Of a stretch of DNA of 5,195 nucleotides, positions 1-5,195 are shown piece after piece. Within the stretch, counting starts at the first letter, position 1; each line of letters opens with the position of its first letter. The notes under the pieces are model-generated. The model was not told the origin of the DNA and did no database searches. It was given only the letters and a program-made list of their open reading frames with translations. A program made the position numbers and the translations under genes. The stretch lies in NCBI GenBank assembly GCA_002329525.1, contig DCTI01000064.1, positions 284 through 5,478 on the forward strand, read 5' to 3'. This stretch comes from Negativicutes bacterium UBA1444. Lineage in GTDB: Bacteria; Bacillota; Negativicutes; UBA1444.

Positions 1-545
1 TGGAAGCCGCCAAGAGAACTGTGCGGGAAGCCGCGCTGGGACATAAGGTGGCGGTCCGCCTGGGAGACGGGTTGCGGGTTGTGTCACCGGGAGAAGTGGA
101 GGTCGCAGTCATTGCCGGCATGGGTGGTTCAACAATTCGGCAGATATTGCAGTCTTCACCCGAAGTCGTGAAGACACTGCGACGCATTGTTTGTCAACCG
201 ATGACCGGCGCCGCGGTTTTGCGAGAATGGCTCCTGACCAATGGCTGGATCATTGTGGCGGAAGACTTGGTACAGGAAGATGATCGCCTTTATGAAATCA
301 TTGTGGCGGAACCGGGATCGGCAGAAACGGTGGATGCGTTGCTGCTGGAGATAGGTCCCCGGCTCTGGCGGAACCGACATCCGCTTTTGGCGGAACACCT
401 GATCCGATTGCGGCAGCAGTACTTGTACCGGGCAACGGCAATGGGAAAATCTCGCTCCGAAAAGGTAGACCGGGAACGGCAAAAAATTATGTTCAAAATT
501 GCTGAATTGGAGGCGAAGCTAAAATGCCTGCAAATTGTGGAATGA
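1..545 (+). CDS. trmK: tRNA (adenine(22)-N1)-methyltransferase TrmK, 5'-truncated by the window edge
   Basis: The protein methylates N1 of adenine 22 in tRNA using S-adenosylmethionine, in the cytoplasm. The reading frame is open from the left edge (first whole codon at base 3), and the residues before the first GTG (EAAKRT, then VREAALG) already match the family. The GTG at 21 is therefore internal, and the true start lies upstream. About 180 residues are visible. With B. subtilis YqfN near 238 residues, roughly 60 N-terminal residues, including the first SAM-binding motif, are missing. Visible family landmarks are RLGDGL, then AGMGG (visible residues 38-42), a REWLLTNGW segment, EDLVQEDDRLYEIIVAEPG, and a C-terminal charged helical region rich in K, R and E that is probably a coiled coil. 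The usual LQPN is CQPM here, a mild divergence. The 3' end overlaps the next gene by 22 bases, which implies translational coupling. The assignment is firm. Confidence 0.9.
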   Translation, partial: EAAKRTVREAALGHKVAVRLGDGLRVVSPGEVEVAVIAGMGGSTIRQILQSSPEVVKTLRRIVCQPMTGAAVLREWLLTNGWIIVAEDLVQEDDRLYEIIVAEPGSAETVDALLLEIGPRLWRNRHPLLAEHLIRLRQQYLYRATAMGKSRSEKVDRERQKIMFKIAELEAKLKCLQIVE

Positions 546-1639
546 TTGCCGGTGCCCTCGAAAAAATGGCGCCCAGAGACTGGGCGGAATCGTGGGATAA
601 CGTCGGCCTGCTGATCGGCAGCCCGGCCCAGGAGGTCGAAAAGGTCCTGTTAAGTCTCGATGTGACGACCGCAGTGGTCGATGAGGCCTGGCGGACGAGC
701 GCAGGACTGATTATCAGCCATCATCCGTTTCCTTTTCATTCCCTGAAAAGCATCCGTTTGGACACTCCGGAAGGGGAACTGTTGGCGAAGCTATTGCAAC
801 GAAATATTTCGGTTTATGCAGCCCATACCAATCTGGATGTTGCGTTGGGAGGGGTCAATGACGCGTTGGCGGAGAAATTATCCCTGCGTAATGCGGCAAT
901 ACTGCGCCGACGACGGGAAGCGTTGGTAAAAATCTCAACCTATGTACCTGCGGAATACGAGGAAACGGTGTGGCGGGCAATGTCCGACGCGGGCGCCGGC
1001 TGCATCGGCAAATACAGTGAGTGCAGCTTCCGGACGACAGGTGTCGGCACGTTTTTCCCGACTGGAGATGCAAAACCCTTTATTGGCCGGAAAAATCAAC
1101 TATCGCGAGTGGGAGAGACAAGAGTTGAATCGATTGCGCCGGCGCGACTGGCTCGGCAGATTGTCGCGGCAATTGTTGCCGCTCATCCTTATGAAGAGCC
1201 GGCTTATGACATATATCCACTAAACAACGACTGGTCTACCGACGGATTGGGGCGAATTGGCGACCTTGCAAACCCGGTAACTTTGTCGGATTTTGCCCAA
1301 ATTATTCGGACTGCCTTGTCGGTTGATGGGCTGCGAGTGGTCGGCGACCCGAAGTCCATTGTCCGTCGGGTAGCGGTATGCGGCGGCGCCGGCATGGAAG
1401 TGGCTAAGGACGCCGTGCAACAAGGGGCGCAAGTATTAGTGACTGGTGATATTCGTTATCACGATGCTCAAGAAGCATTATCAATGGGGTTAAACCTTGT
1501 GGATGCCGGACATTTTGCTACGGAGCAACCGGTCTTGGAGAGCTTGCGACGATACTTGCAAGATTTTTCGAATAATGCCAATTGGGACTGTATTTTTGAA
1601 ATTGCGCAAAGTCGGGCGGATGTTTGGCGCTGGATCTAA
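524..1639 (+). CDS. Nif3-like dinuclear metal center protein (YqfO type)
   Basis: This is a 371-residue member of the Nif3/YqfO (GTP cyclohydrolase I type 2/NIF3) family. These proteins form hexameric toroids with two metal ions per subunit. The cellular reaction is not settled, so the name is structural. Metal-ligand motifs are all present: SHHP (65-68), HTNLD (101-105), TGDIRYHDA (307-315), and GHFATE (329-334). Between the two halves, at about 135-235, lies the PII/CutA1-like insert typical of the longer Firmicutes form, ending in HPYEEPAYD (221-229). The length matches the inserted form (about 370), not the short form (about 250). The ATG at 524 is preferred over an in-frame ATG at 542. 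GGAGG at 509-513 sits 10 bases upstream of 524, and the extra N-terminal residues before IAGALEKMAP match homologues. The gene overlaps the end of trmK. The family assignment is firm and the biochemical role is open. Confidence 0.92.
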   Translation: MPANCGMIAGALEKMAPRDWAESWDNVGLLIGSPAQEVEKVLLSLDVTTAVVDEAWRTSAGLIISHHPFPFHSLKSIRLDTPEGELLAKLLQRNISVYAAHTNLDVALGGVNDALAEKLSLRNAAILRRRREALVKISTYVPAEYEETVWRAMSDAGAGCIGKYSECSFRTTGVGTFFPTGDAKPFIGRKNQLSRVGETRVESIAPARLARQIVAAIVAAHPYEEPAYDIYPLNNDWSTDGLGRIGDLANPVTLSDFAQIIRTALSVDGLRVVGDPKSIVRRVAVCGGAGMEVAKDAVQQGAQVLVTGDIRYHDAQEALSMGLNLVDAGHFATEQPVLESLRRYLQDFSNNANWDCIFEIAQSRADVWRWI

Positions 1640-1669
1640 CTCCACTCTTTCTTTTTTTGAAAAACGATG

Positions 1670-1675
1670 TATAAT
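1670..1675 (+). promoter_or_regulatory. candidate -10 element (TATAAT) of the feo unit
   Basis: A perfect TATAAT lies 50 bases before the feoA start, inside the 85-base gap after nif3. The sequence 16-18 bases upstream is pyrimidine-rich (CTTTCT-like) and is not a recognisable -35. The TTGAAA at 1657-1662 is only 7 bases away and cannot pair with this -10. A second possibility is an extended -10, TGATAATAT, at 1691-1699, which would give a very short leader. A promoter in this gap is likely; which element is used is uncertain. Confidence 0.45.
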
Positions 1676-1690
1676 AAGGATGTGAATATA

Positions 1691-1705
1691 TGATAATATT
1701 TTTCA
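1691..1705 (+). promoter_or_regulatory. candidate Fur-type operator upstream of feoA
   Basis: The 15-mer TGATAATATTTTTCA matches the Bacillus 7-1-7 Fur box (TGATAAT-N-ATTATCA) at 12 of 14 positions. The left half is perfect and the right half matches 5 of 7. It lies just before the feoA ribosome binding site and downstream of the TATAAT at 1670, a position from which a repressor could block transcription. Iron-responsive control of feo genes by Fur (or DtxR/MntR-type regulators) is well established. That this particular site binds Fur is an inference, and AT-rich intergenic DNA gives chance matches. Confidence 0.45.
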
Positions 1706-1710
1706 GTTGA

Positions 1711-1716
1711 TGGAGG
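1711..1716 (+). promoter_or_regulatory. ribosome binding site fixing the feoA start
   Basis: TGGAGG lies 8 bases before ATG 1725. The longer in-frame starts at TTG 1707 and ATG 1710 would overlap or precede this site and have none of their own, so 1725 is the start. Confidence 0.8.
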
Positions 1717-1724
1717 CGAGCGAA

Positions 1725-1967
1725 ATGGCGGAAAAAGAACTTACACTAGATATCGCCGCTGCGCAACAAGAAATGACGATTACGGGTGTATCCGGATCAC
1801 AGGCACAAAAAACCAGAATGCTGCAAATGGGCTTTACGCCCGGTACCAGAGTGCGAATTATTCGCCGGGCGCCATTGGCGGATCCGGTGGAAGTTAAAGT
1901 GCGGGGGACAAAAATGCTGCTGCGCCGTGATGAATGCCGAAATATAAGGGTGGCGTCGGCAGAGTGA
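1725..1967 (+). CDS. feoA: FeoA family ferrous iron transport accessory protein
   Basis: This is a small cytoplasmic SH3-like protein of 80 residues that works with FeoB in Fe2+ uptake. It probably binds the FeoB cytoplasmic part and modulates its activity. The diagnostic family core is present: LQMGFTPGTRVRII, then RRAPLADPVEVKVRGTKM and LLRRDECRNIRV near the C-terminus. The size matches the usual 75-85 residues. The start is set by TGGAGG 8 bases upstream; extending to 1707 would add six residues (MMEASE) with no family support. Its TGA stop overlaps the likely GTG start of feoB, so the two genes are translated as one unit. A candidate Fur box lies directly upstream. The identification is firm. 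Confidence 0.92.
   Translation: MAEKELTLDIAAAQQEMTITGVSGSQAQKTRMLQMGFTPGTRVRIIRRAPLADPVEVKVRGTKMLLRRDECRNIRVASAE
1946..1953 (+). promoter_or_regulatory. probable ribosome binding site supporting the feoB GTG start
   Basis: AAGGGTGG lies inside the end of feoA, 10 bases before GTG 1964. It is an imperfect Shine-Dalgarno match (the ideal is AAGGAGG). No purine-rich site precedes the alternative ATG at 1934, so this element favours GTG 1964. Confidence 0.5.
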
Positions 1968-3889
1968 GCGAAAAAGCTGTTCGGCCGATAAAAGTCGCGA
2001 TTATCGGCAATCCCAATGTGGGGAAAAGCGCTTTGTTTAATTCGATCACCGGCGCCAGTCAGATCATTGGCAACTGGTGCGGCAAGACTACCGAAGTCTG
2101 CACGATGGCAGTCCATTATGACAACAAGGAATTTCATTTTACGGATCTTCCGGGAATATATGGCTATGGCAGTCATTCTTCAGAAGAAATTCTGGTGAAT
2201 GACTTTTTGCGTGAAGATCCCCCCGAAGTTGTGATGGTTGTCTTGGATGCCATGAATCTGGAACGTGGCATTTATCTGCTGTTGGAGACCTTGGAACGGT
2301 ATCATCACGTTATGGTGATTTTAAATAAACTGGATGCTGCGCTCGAACAAGATCTCATTGTATATCACGATCGCTTGGAGGCGGAACTGCAGGTGCCGGT
2401 TGTTCCAGAAAAAAAACAGGGCAGTCTGGACACTGTGGAGCTGTTTTCCACGATCGTGGAGGTTGCCAGCCACCTGGCGCCCCGGCGAAACTATGCAATC
2501 CGGTACGGAGAGAAAGTGGAGCGTGCGTTGGCGCAGTGCAAGGGTACCGTGCATGATGACTCTTTGGGCAGTGTGCGCTGGCTACTACTGAAACGGCTCG
2601 AGGCGGAAAGCGATACATTGCAGAGCGACATTATCAGCACCCGTTATAATGTTGCGGAAGATATTGCGGCAAGAATTACCGCCAAACGTCCAACCGGCGA
2701 TACTTTGTCGGACCGGATTGACCGTTGGGCATTGCATCCGGTATGGGGCGGACCTTTGATGTTGTTGGTTTTTGGAATCATGTTCTATTTAACCTTTGCC
2801 ATCAGTCGCCCGCTGTCGGAATGGATTGCCAATGCTTTCGAGCTGTTGGGGCCGTTCTTGACGGAGTGGTTTGCAGTCTGGAATGTTCCGGAATTGTTGT
2901 CGGATCTTATGGTTGGCGGGATCTTGAAAGGCGTGGGGGCGGCAATGGGATTTTTGCCGCAGATGGCGATGTTTTTTCTGTTCTATTCGCTGATTCAGGA
3001 TAGCGGCTATATGGTCCGGATTGTATTTTTGGCGGACAAGATTATGAGTGCGATGGGAATGAACGGCAAGACTTTTTTGCCGCTGGTGCTCGGTTGCAGT
3101 TGTAATGTCAATGGCATTCTTGCTTCACGCATCCTCTCCAGTCGCTATGACCGTACGGTTGCCATTTTGGTCAGCTCATACGCTCCGTGCCCGGCGCGTC
3201 TGGGCGTCATGGTTTTTTTGGTTTCGGCGTTCTTTGCATCGACTGCGGCTACGGTAGTTATGTTGTCTTTGCTTGGCATCAGTTTGTTTTTGATGGTTTT
3301 TGTCGCTTATATTGTCAGCTTGTTTATTCCTCGGGATGGAGAAAGTTCGTTCATGATGGAGCTGCCGCCCTATCAAACGCCGACTTTGCAGGGGATGACA
3401 ACGTCCGCGGTTTGGCTGACGCTGAATTTCGTGCACCGCATCCGTAATGTCATCATTGCTGCTTCCGTGGTGATGTGGTGCTTGTCAAATTTTCCGGCGG
3501 GTCCTTTTGAACAGACATATATTGTGAAGATCGGGAAAATTTTGGAACCGGTCGGTAATCTCATGGGGTTGAACTGGCAGTTGATTGTTGCCTTGATATT
3601 TGGCGTTGCTGCCAAAGAGAGCGTGTTGTCCAGTTTGGGGATCATCTATCATGCCGCCCAGGATTCCGGGAATCTGGCGGAAATTTTGACGCACAGCATA
3701 TCGCCGCTTACCGCGTTTACCTTCCTGTTGGTCTACATGATTTATACTCCCTGTGTTACGACCCTGGTTACGATGTATCAGGAGACGAAGGATTGGCGCA
3801 TTGTGATGTATGGGGCGCTGGGCAGCGTTGCCTCGGCGGTTGTTTTGGGCAGCTTGGTATTTCATGGCGGGAGGCTGTTGTTGGGATAA
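1964..3889 (+). CDS. feoB: FeoB family ferrous iron transporter (divergent motifs)
   Basis: This is a cytoplasmic-membrane Fe2+ importer with an N-terminal G-protein domain, 641 residues from GTG 1964. An in-frame ATG at 1934 would add 10 residues but lacks a ribosome binding site and intrudes 34 bases into feoA. GTG 1964 overlaps the feoA stop as GTGA. The G domain has G1 GNPNVGKS (15-22), G3 DLPG (61-64) and G4 NKLD (121-124). A helical linker runs to about 250. The membrane part starts near HPVWGGPLMLL (258-268) and holds two Gate regions around GCSCNVNG (377-384) and APCPARLG (407-414), then AAKES (549-553) and YTPC (594-597), with about eight hydrophobic segments. Oddities: G2 is NWCGKTTE rather than NWPGVTVE, the G5 region (VPVVPEKKQG) lacks the usual Ser-Ala, and the Gate motifs have lost the prolines of NVP and RLP. 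Family membership is firm. The metal transported (Fe2+ or, as for P. gingivalis FeoB2, Mn2+) cannot be read from the sequence. Confidence 0.93.
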   Translation: MSEKAVRPIKVAIIGNPNVGKSALFNSITGASQIIGNWCGKTTEVCTMAVHYDNKEFHFTDLPGIYGYGSHSSEEILVNDFLREDPPEVVMVVLDAMNLERGIYLLLETLERYHHVMVILNKLDAALEQDLIVYHDRLEAELQVPVVPEKKQGSLDTVELFSTIVEVASHLAPRRNYAIRYGEKVERALAQCKGTVHDDSLGSVRWLLLKRLEAESDTLQSDIISTRYNVAEDIAARITAKRPTGDTLSDRIDRWALHPVWGGPLMLLVFGIMFYLTFAISRPLSEWIANAFELLGPFLTEWFAVWNVPELLSDLMVGGILKGVGAAMGFLPQMAMFFLFYSLIQDSGYMVRIVFLADKIMSAMGMNGKTFLPLVLGCSCNVNGILASRILSSRYDRTVAILVSSYAPCPARLGVMVFLVSAFFASTAATVVMLSLLGISLFLMVFVAYIVSLFIPRDGESSFMMELPPYQTPTLQGMTTSAVWLTLNFVHRIRNVIIAASVVMWCLSNFPAGPFEQTYIVKIGKILEPVGNLMGLNWQLIVALIFGVAAKESVLSSLGIIYHAAQDSGNLAEILTHSISPLTAFTFLLVYMIYTPCVTTLVTMYQETKDWRIVMYGALGSVASAVVLGSLVFHGGRLLLG

Positions 3890-3917
3890 TGAACTGAATC
3901 TGAAACGGACAGCTGGG

Positions 3918-3949
3918 GAGAGCGGAGAATTTCCGCTCTCTTTATTATT
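3918..3949 (+). terminator. intrinsic terminator of the feoAB unit
   Basis: GAGAGCGGA (3918-3926) pairs perfectly with TCCGCTCTC (3932-3940) across a five-base loop, giving 9 base pairs followed by the T-rich tail TTTATTATT. It starts 29 bases after the feoB stop and should end the feo transcript before the next small gene. Confidence 0.88.
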
Positions 3950-3996
3950 CGCAAAATAACGAGTAAAGAAATATCTGCAAATTCGGAATAAAATAC

Positions 3997-4025
3997 TTGT
4001 CAGACAGAAAATAATGTGATAATAT
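3997..4025 (+). promoter_or_regulatory. sigma-A-type promoter for the small membrane protein
   Basis: TTGTCA (3997-4002, 5 of 6 to the consensus -35) is followed 17 bases later by TAATAT (4020-4025, 4 of 6), preceded by TG at the right place for an extended -10 (TGATAATAT). Transcription would begin near 4032, leaving a leader of about 35 bases before the ATG at 4067. The upstream feoB terminator makes an independent promoter necessary. The -10 overlaps the 11-mer TGATAATATTT that also occurs before feoA. Confidence 0.6.
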
Positions 4026-4052
4026 TTAAACAAAGATCGGTAAGACAAATAT

Positions 4053-4058
4053 GGGAGG
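4053..4058 (+). promoter_or_regulatory. strong ribosome binding site of the 33-residue ORF
   Basis: GGGAGG lies 8 bases before ATG 4067, near-ideal strength and spacing. It is the main reason to treat this very short ORF as a real gene. Confidence 0.75.
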
Positions 4059-4066
4059 TCGGAGCG

Positions 4067-4168
4067 ATGTATCAAATTATTTTGGCGGAACGGGAAAAAA
4101 GAACGGCAAAGGTTGCCACGGCATTTTTCATCGCTGAAGCCATATTGTTGTCCTTCGCTATTATTTGA
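4067..4168 (+). CDS. 33-residue putative single-pass membrane protein, unrecognised
   Basis: I do not recognise this protein. It runs from ATG 4067 to TGA 4166-4168. Residues 8-15 are strongly charged (EREKRTAK), and residues 16-33 are hydrophobic (VATAFFIAEAILLSFAII) and reach the C-terminus. This suggests one membrane helix with the charged end in the cytoplasm. A glutamate (E24) sits in the middle of the helix, which is unusual and could serve oligomerisation, partner binding or metal contact. There are no cysteines, so it is not the Cys-rich FeoB-associated membrane protein of Firmicutes, and it does not resemble FeoC. Support for a real gene comes from GGGAGG 8 bases upstream, a promoter-like pair at 3997-4025, and a strong terminator 32 bases after the stop. 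Alternatives are a leader peptide, a type I toxin-like peptide, or a small RNA with a chance ORF. A role in metal uptake is only suggested by its position after feoB and the shared promoter 11-mer. Confidence 0.65.
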   Translation: MYQIILAEREKRTAKVATAFFIAEAILLSFAII

Positions 4169-4199
4169 TGTCTGTCTTGCCAGACTGGTTGGTTTTCAC

Positions 4200-4232
4200 G
4201 GCTGCTCTCGCGTGCGAGGGCGGTCTTTTTTT
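4200..4232 (+). terminator. intrinsic terminator after the 33-residue ORF
   Basis: An 11-base-pair stem (4200-4210 with 4215-4225, including three G-T wobbles) around the loop CGTG is followed directly by seven Ts (4226-4232). It closes the mini transcription unit and separates it from the next gene. Confidence 0.85.
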
Positions 4233-4278
4233 ATCAATTGAGTTAAAACACAGGAAAATCATCTCCGGCAGGCGAATC

Positions 4279-4284
4279 TATATT
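4279..4284 (+). promoter_or_regulatory. weak candidate -10 for the exported DUF3298-like gene
   Basis: TATATT (5 of 6 to the consensus -10) lies 49 bases before the likely TTG start. No convincing -35 lies 16-18 bases upstream (AAATCA-like), and TTGAGT at 4238-4243 is too far away. A promoter is expected in 4233-4333 because a terminator precedes it, but its position is uncertain. Confidence 0.25.
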
Positions 4285-4319
4285 TTAGTCAAAAATGTGT
4301 GTTGCGTCAGTCGCGGATC

Positions 4320-4326
4320 GGGAGGG
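4320..4326 (+). promoter_or_regulatory. ribosome binding site that selects TTG 4334
   Basis: GGGAGGG lies 7 bases before an in-frame TTG. The upstream ATG at 4295 has no purine-rich site before it, so this element argues for the shorter protein. Confidence 0.7.
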
Positions 4327-4333
4327 AATTTTT

Positions 4334-5041
4334 TTGCGCATCTTTCATTTGCGGACAGAGCCGGCCTCTGCGATTTTGGGGCTCGCTTGTCTGTCGATAT
4401 TCTTTTTCTTTTCCACCGTTGAAGCCGCGATGGCTGTGGCACCAATGCGCATCACACAAGGTGTGTGGGTGCAGGCGACTCTTCCGCAGTTGCAAAATGG
4501 GTTGCCGCCCCAAAGTTTGATCGAACTCAATGAGCTTTTCCGTAACCGTGTGTTGACCGTCTATCGACATTTCGAACAAGAGGCGCTGGAAACCCGCGCC
4601 GACCCGCGGTTACCTGAACATATGAAAGAAGCCTTGACGTTTCATGCAGATTATGAAGTGTTCCGCAATGATTCGCGGTTTGTTAGTCTGGGACAGACTA
4701 TTTATCAATACACCGGCGGCGCCCATGGAATGAGCTTCATTTCGGCGGCTACCATTCAACTGCCGTCCGGACGATTATGCAAGCTTTCCGACTTGTTCGT
4801 TGTCGGGGCCAATTATCAGGAACGTCTGGATGGAATTGTCCGGCGCGGGGGGGCAAGTCGCGGTCTTCCCCTTTGGGATTTTCATGGCGTCAAGGCCGAT
4901 TCGGGATTTTATTTGACAGATGAGGGCTTGGTGCTGTATTTTCAACCTTATGAAATCGCTCCCTATAGCGAGGGAATTGTGAAAATTTTGGTTCGCTATC
5001 AGGAGGTGGCTGACTTATTGTCTTCTGCCACAGACCATTGA
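4334..5041 (+). CDS. exported DUF4163/DUF3298-like (RsiV C-domain-like) protein
   Basis: This is a predicted secreted protein of 235 residues from TTG 4334. The in-frame ATG at 4295 would add 13 residues without a ribosome binding site. With the TTG start, the N-terminus becomes a good signal peptide: basic MRIFHLR, a hydrophobic run AILGLACLSIFFFFSTV, then small residues with a likely signal peptidase I site around VEAAMA. The cysteine in GLAC does not form a proper lipobox because the hydrophobic run continues past it. The mature part carries YTGGAHG (126-132) and, near the C-terminus, FYLTDEGLVLYF followed by QPYEIAPYSEGI, the hallmarks of the DUF4163 plus DUF3298 arrangement. That arrangement is also found in the extracytoplasmic part of the lysozyme-binding anti-sigma factor RsiV. 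There is no N-terminal cytoplasmic anti-sigma domain here, so this is not RsiV itself. The family call is by motif and the function is unknown. It has no evident link to the feo genes. Confidence 0.8.
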   Translation: MRIFHLRTEPASAILGLACLSIFFFFSTVEAAMAVAPMRITQGVWVQATLPQLQNGLPPQSLIELNELFRNRVLTVYRHFEQEALETRADPRLPEHMKEALTFHADYEVFRNDSRFVSLGQTIYQYTGGAHGMSFISAATIQLPSGRLCKLSDLFVVGANYQERLDGIVRRGGASRGLPLWDFHGVKADSGFYLTDEGLVLYFQPYEIAPYSEGIVKILVRYQEVADLLSSATDH

Positions 5042-5195
5042 ATCGGTGCTGATCTGCTTGAAGAAGCGTTTCGATCATACTTGTTAGTCCTCAAAAGGAA
5101 AGTTTGGTGCGGTAGTATTTTTGCCACGAGGTGCCCAAAAGGGTTCAGCTTTTTGTTGCTTTTTTCGATAATATGATTGAGTAATTGGAATCGCG
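5042..5195. other. non-coding tail with no gene recognised
   Basis: These 154 bases contain no ORF with a ribosome binding site and no convincing terminator. CCC-AAAA-GGG near 5134-5143 is too short a stem, although T-rich sequence follows. Near the edge, TCGATAATATGATTGA (5165-5180) is an imperfect palindrome (12 of 16 symmetric) holding a third copy of GATAATAT. It may be a regulatory region for a gene beyond the window. Confidence 0.4.

Noticed and set aside
1657..1675. TTGAAA plus TATAAT as a standard promoter before feoA.
   Set aside because: The gap between them is only 7 bases, so they cannot serve as one promoter. Only the TATAAT was kept, as a tentative -10.
1703..2176. Long minus-strand ORF (157 codons) opposite feoA and the start of feoB.
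   Set aside because: Both strands cannot plausibly code here. The plus strand carries unmistakable FeoA and FeoB motifs, and the minus frame shows no family features.
3485..4075. Minus-strand ORF of 196 codons opposite the 3' end of feoB and the following intergenic region.
   Set aside because: It runs through the feoB terminator hairpin and is antisense to conserved FeoB motifs such as AAKES and YTPC. No ribosome binding site or domain supports it.
4174..4226. Possible transcription attenuator after the 33-codon ORF: AGAC (4182-4185) can pair with GTCT (4174-4177), and AGACTG (4182-4187) with CGGTCT (4221-4226), competing with the terminator.
   Set aside because: The alternative helices are only 4-6 base pairs with wobbles, far weaker than the 11-base-pair terminator stem. 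The ORF is not enriched in any one amino acid codon as leader peptides usually are. An ordinary terminator explains the sequence.
4165..4422. An 85-codon ORF overlapping the end of the small gene and the start of the DUF3298-like gene.
   Set aside because: It has no ribosome binding site, spans a strong terminator, and overlaps the signal-peptide-encoding region of a better supported gene in another frame.
4890..5078. Minus-strand 62-codon ORF with a GAGG-like sequence before its ATG.
   Set aside because: Most of it is antisense to the conserved DUF3298 region, it has no recognisable domain, and its composition looks like a shadow frame.

Overview
The window looks like a chromosomal stretch from a Bacillota (Firmicutes) bacterium of roughly balanced base composition. 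The reasons are the trmK–nif3 gene pair, the long YqfO-type form of Nif3, strong GGAGG-type ribosome binding sites, GTG and TTG starts, and classic hairpin-plus-T-run terminators. The secreted DUF4163/DUF3298-like protein would fit the Negativicutes, but that placement is an inference and no marker in the window settles it. All genes are on the + strand. I see no RNA genes, CRISPR arrays, insertion sequences or phage genes.

Layout. (1) 1–1639: the 3' part of trmK (tRNA adenine-22 N1-methyltransferase), overlapping by 22 bases a complete nif3/yqfO-type gene. This is a conserved housekeeping pair, often found downstream of the sigA region. (2) 1640–3949: a ferrous iron uptake unit. A short intergenic region with a -10-like element and a candidate Fur operator precedes feoA (re-started at ATG 1725). 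feoB most likely starts at GTG 1964, which overlaps the feoA stop, and the unit closes with a strong terminator. (3) 3950–4232: a self-contained mini transcription unit with a promoter, a perfect ribosome binding site, a 33-codon ORF for a tiny single-helix membrane protein, and a strong terminator. (4) 4233–5041: a gene for an exported DUF4163/DUF3298-like protein, probably starting at TTG 4334. (5) 5042–5195: a non-coding tail.

How the genes work together. FeoA and FeoB should form a cytoplasmic-membrane Fe2+ (or other divalent metal) importer. The small membrane protein directly downstream has its own promoter. That promoter shares the 11-mer TGATAATATTT with the feo upstream region, so the two may share metal-responsive control, or they may simply share similar -10 elements. 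The 8-mer GATAATAT occurs three times in the window, always between genes.

Most worth a second look: the undescribed 33-residue membrane protein in its own transcription unit, the repeated GATAATAT motif, and the unusual motifs of this FeoB (NWCGKTTE in place of NWPGVTVE, GCSCNVNG in place of GFGCNVPA, CPARLG in place of CSARLP).
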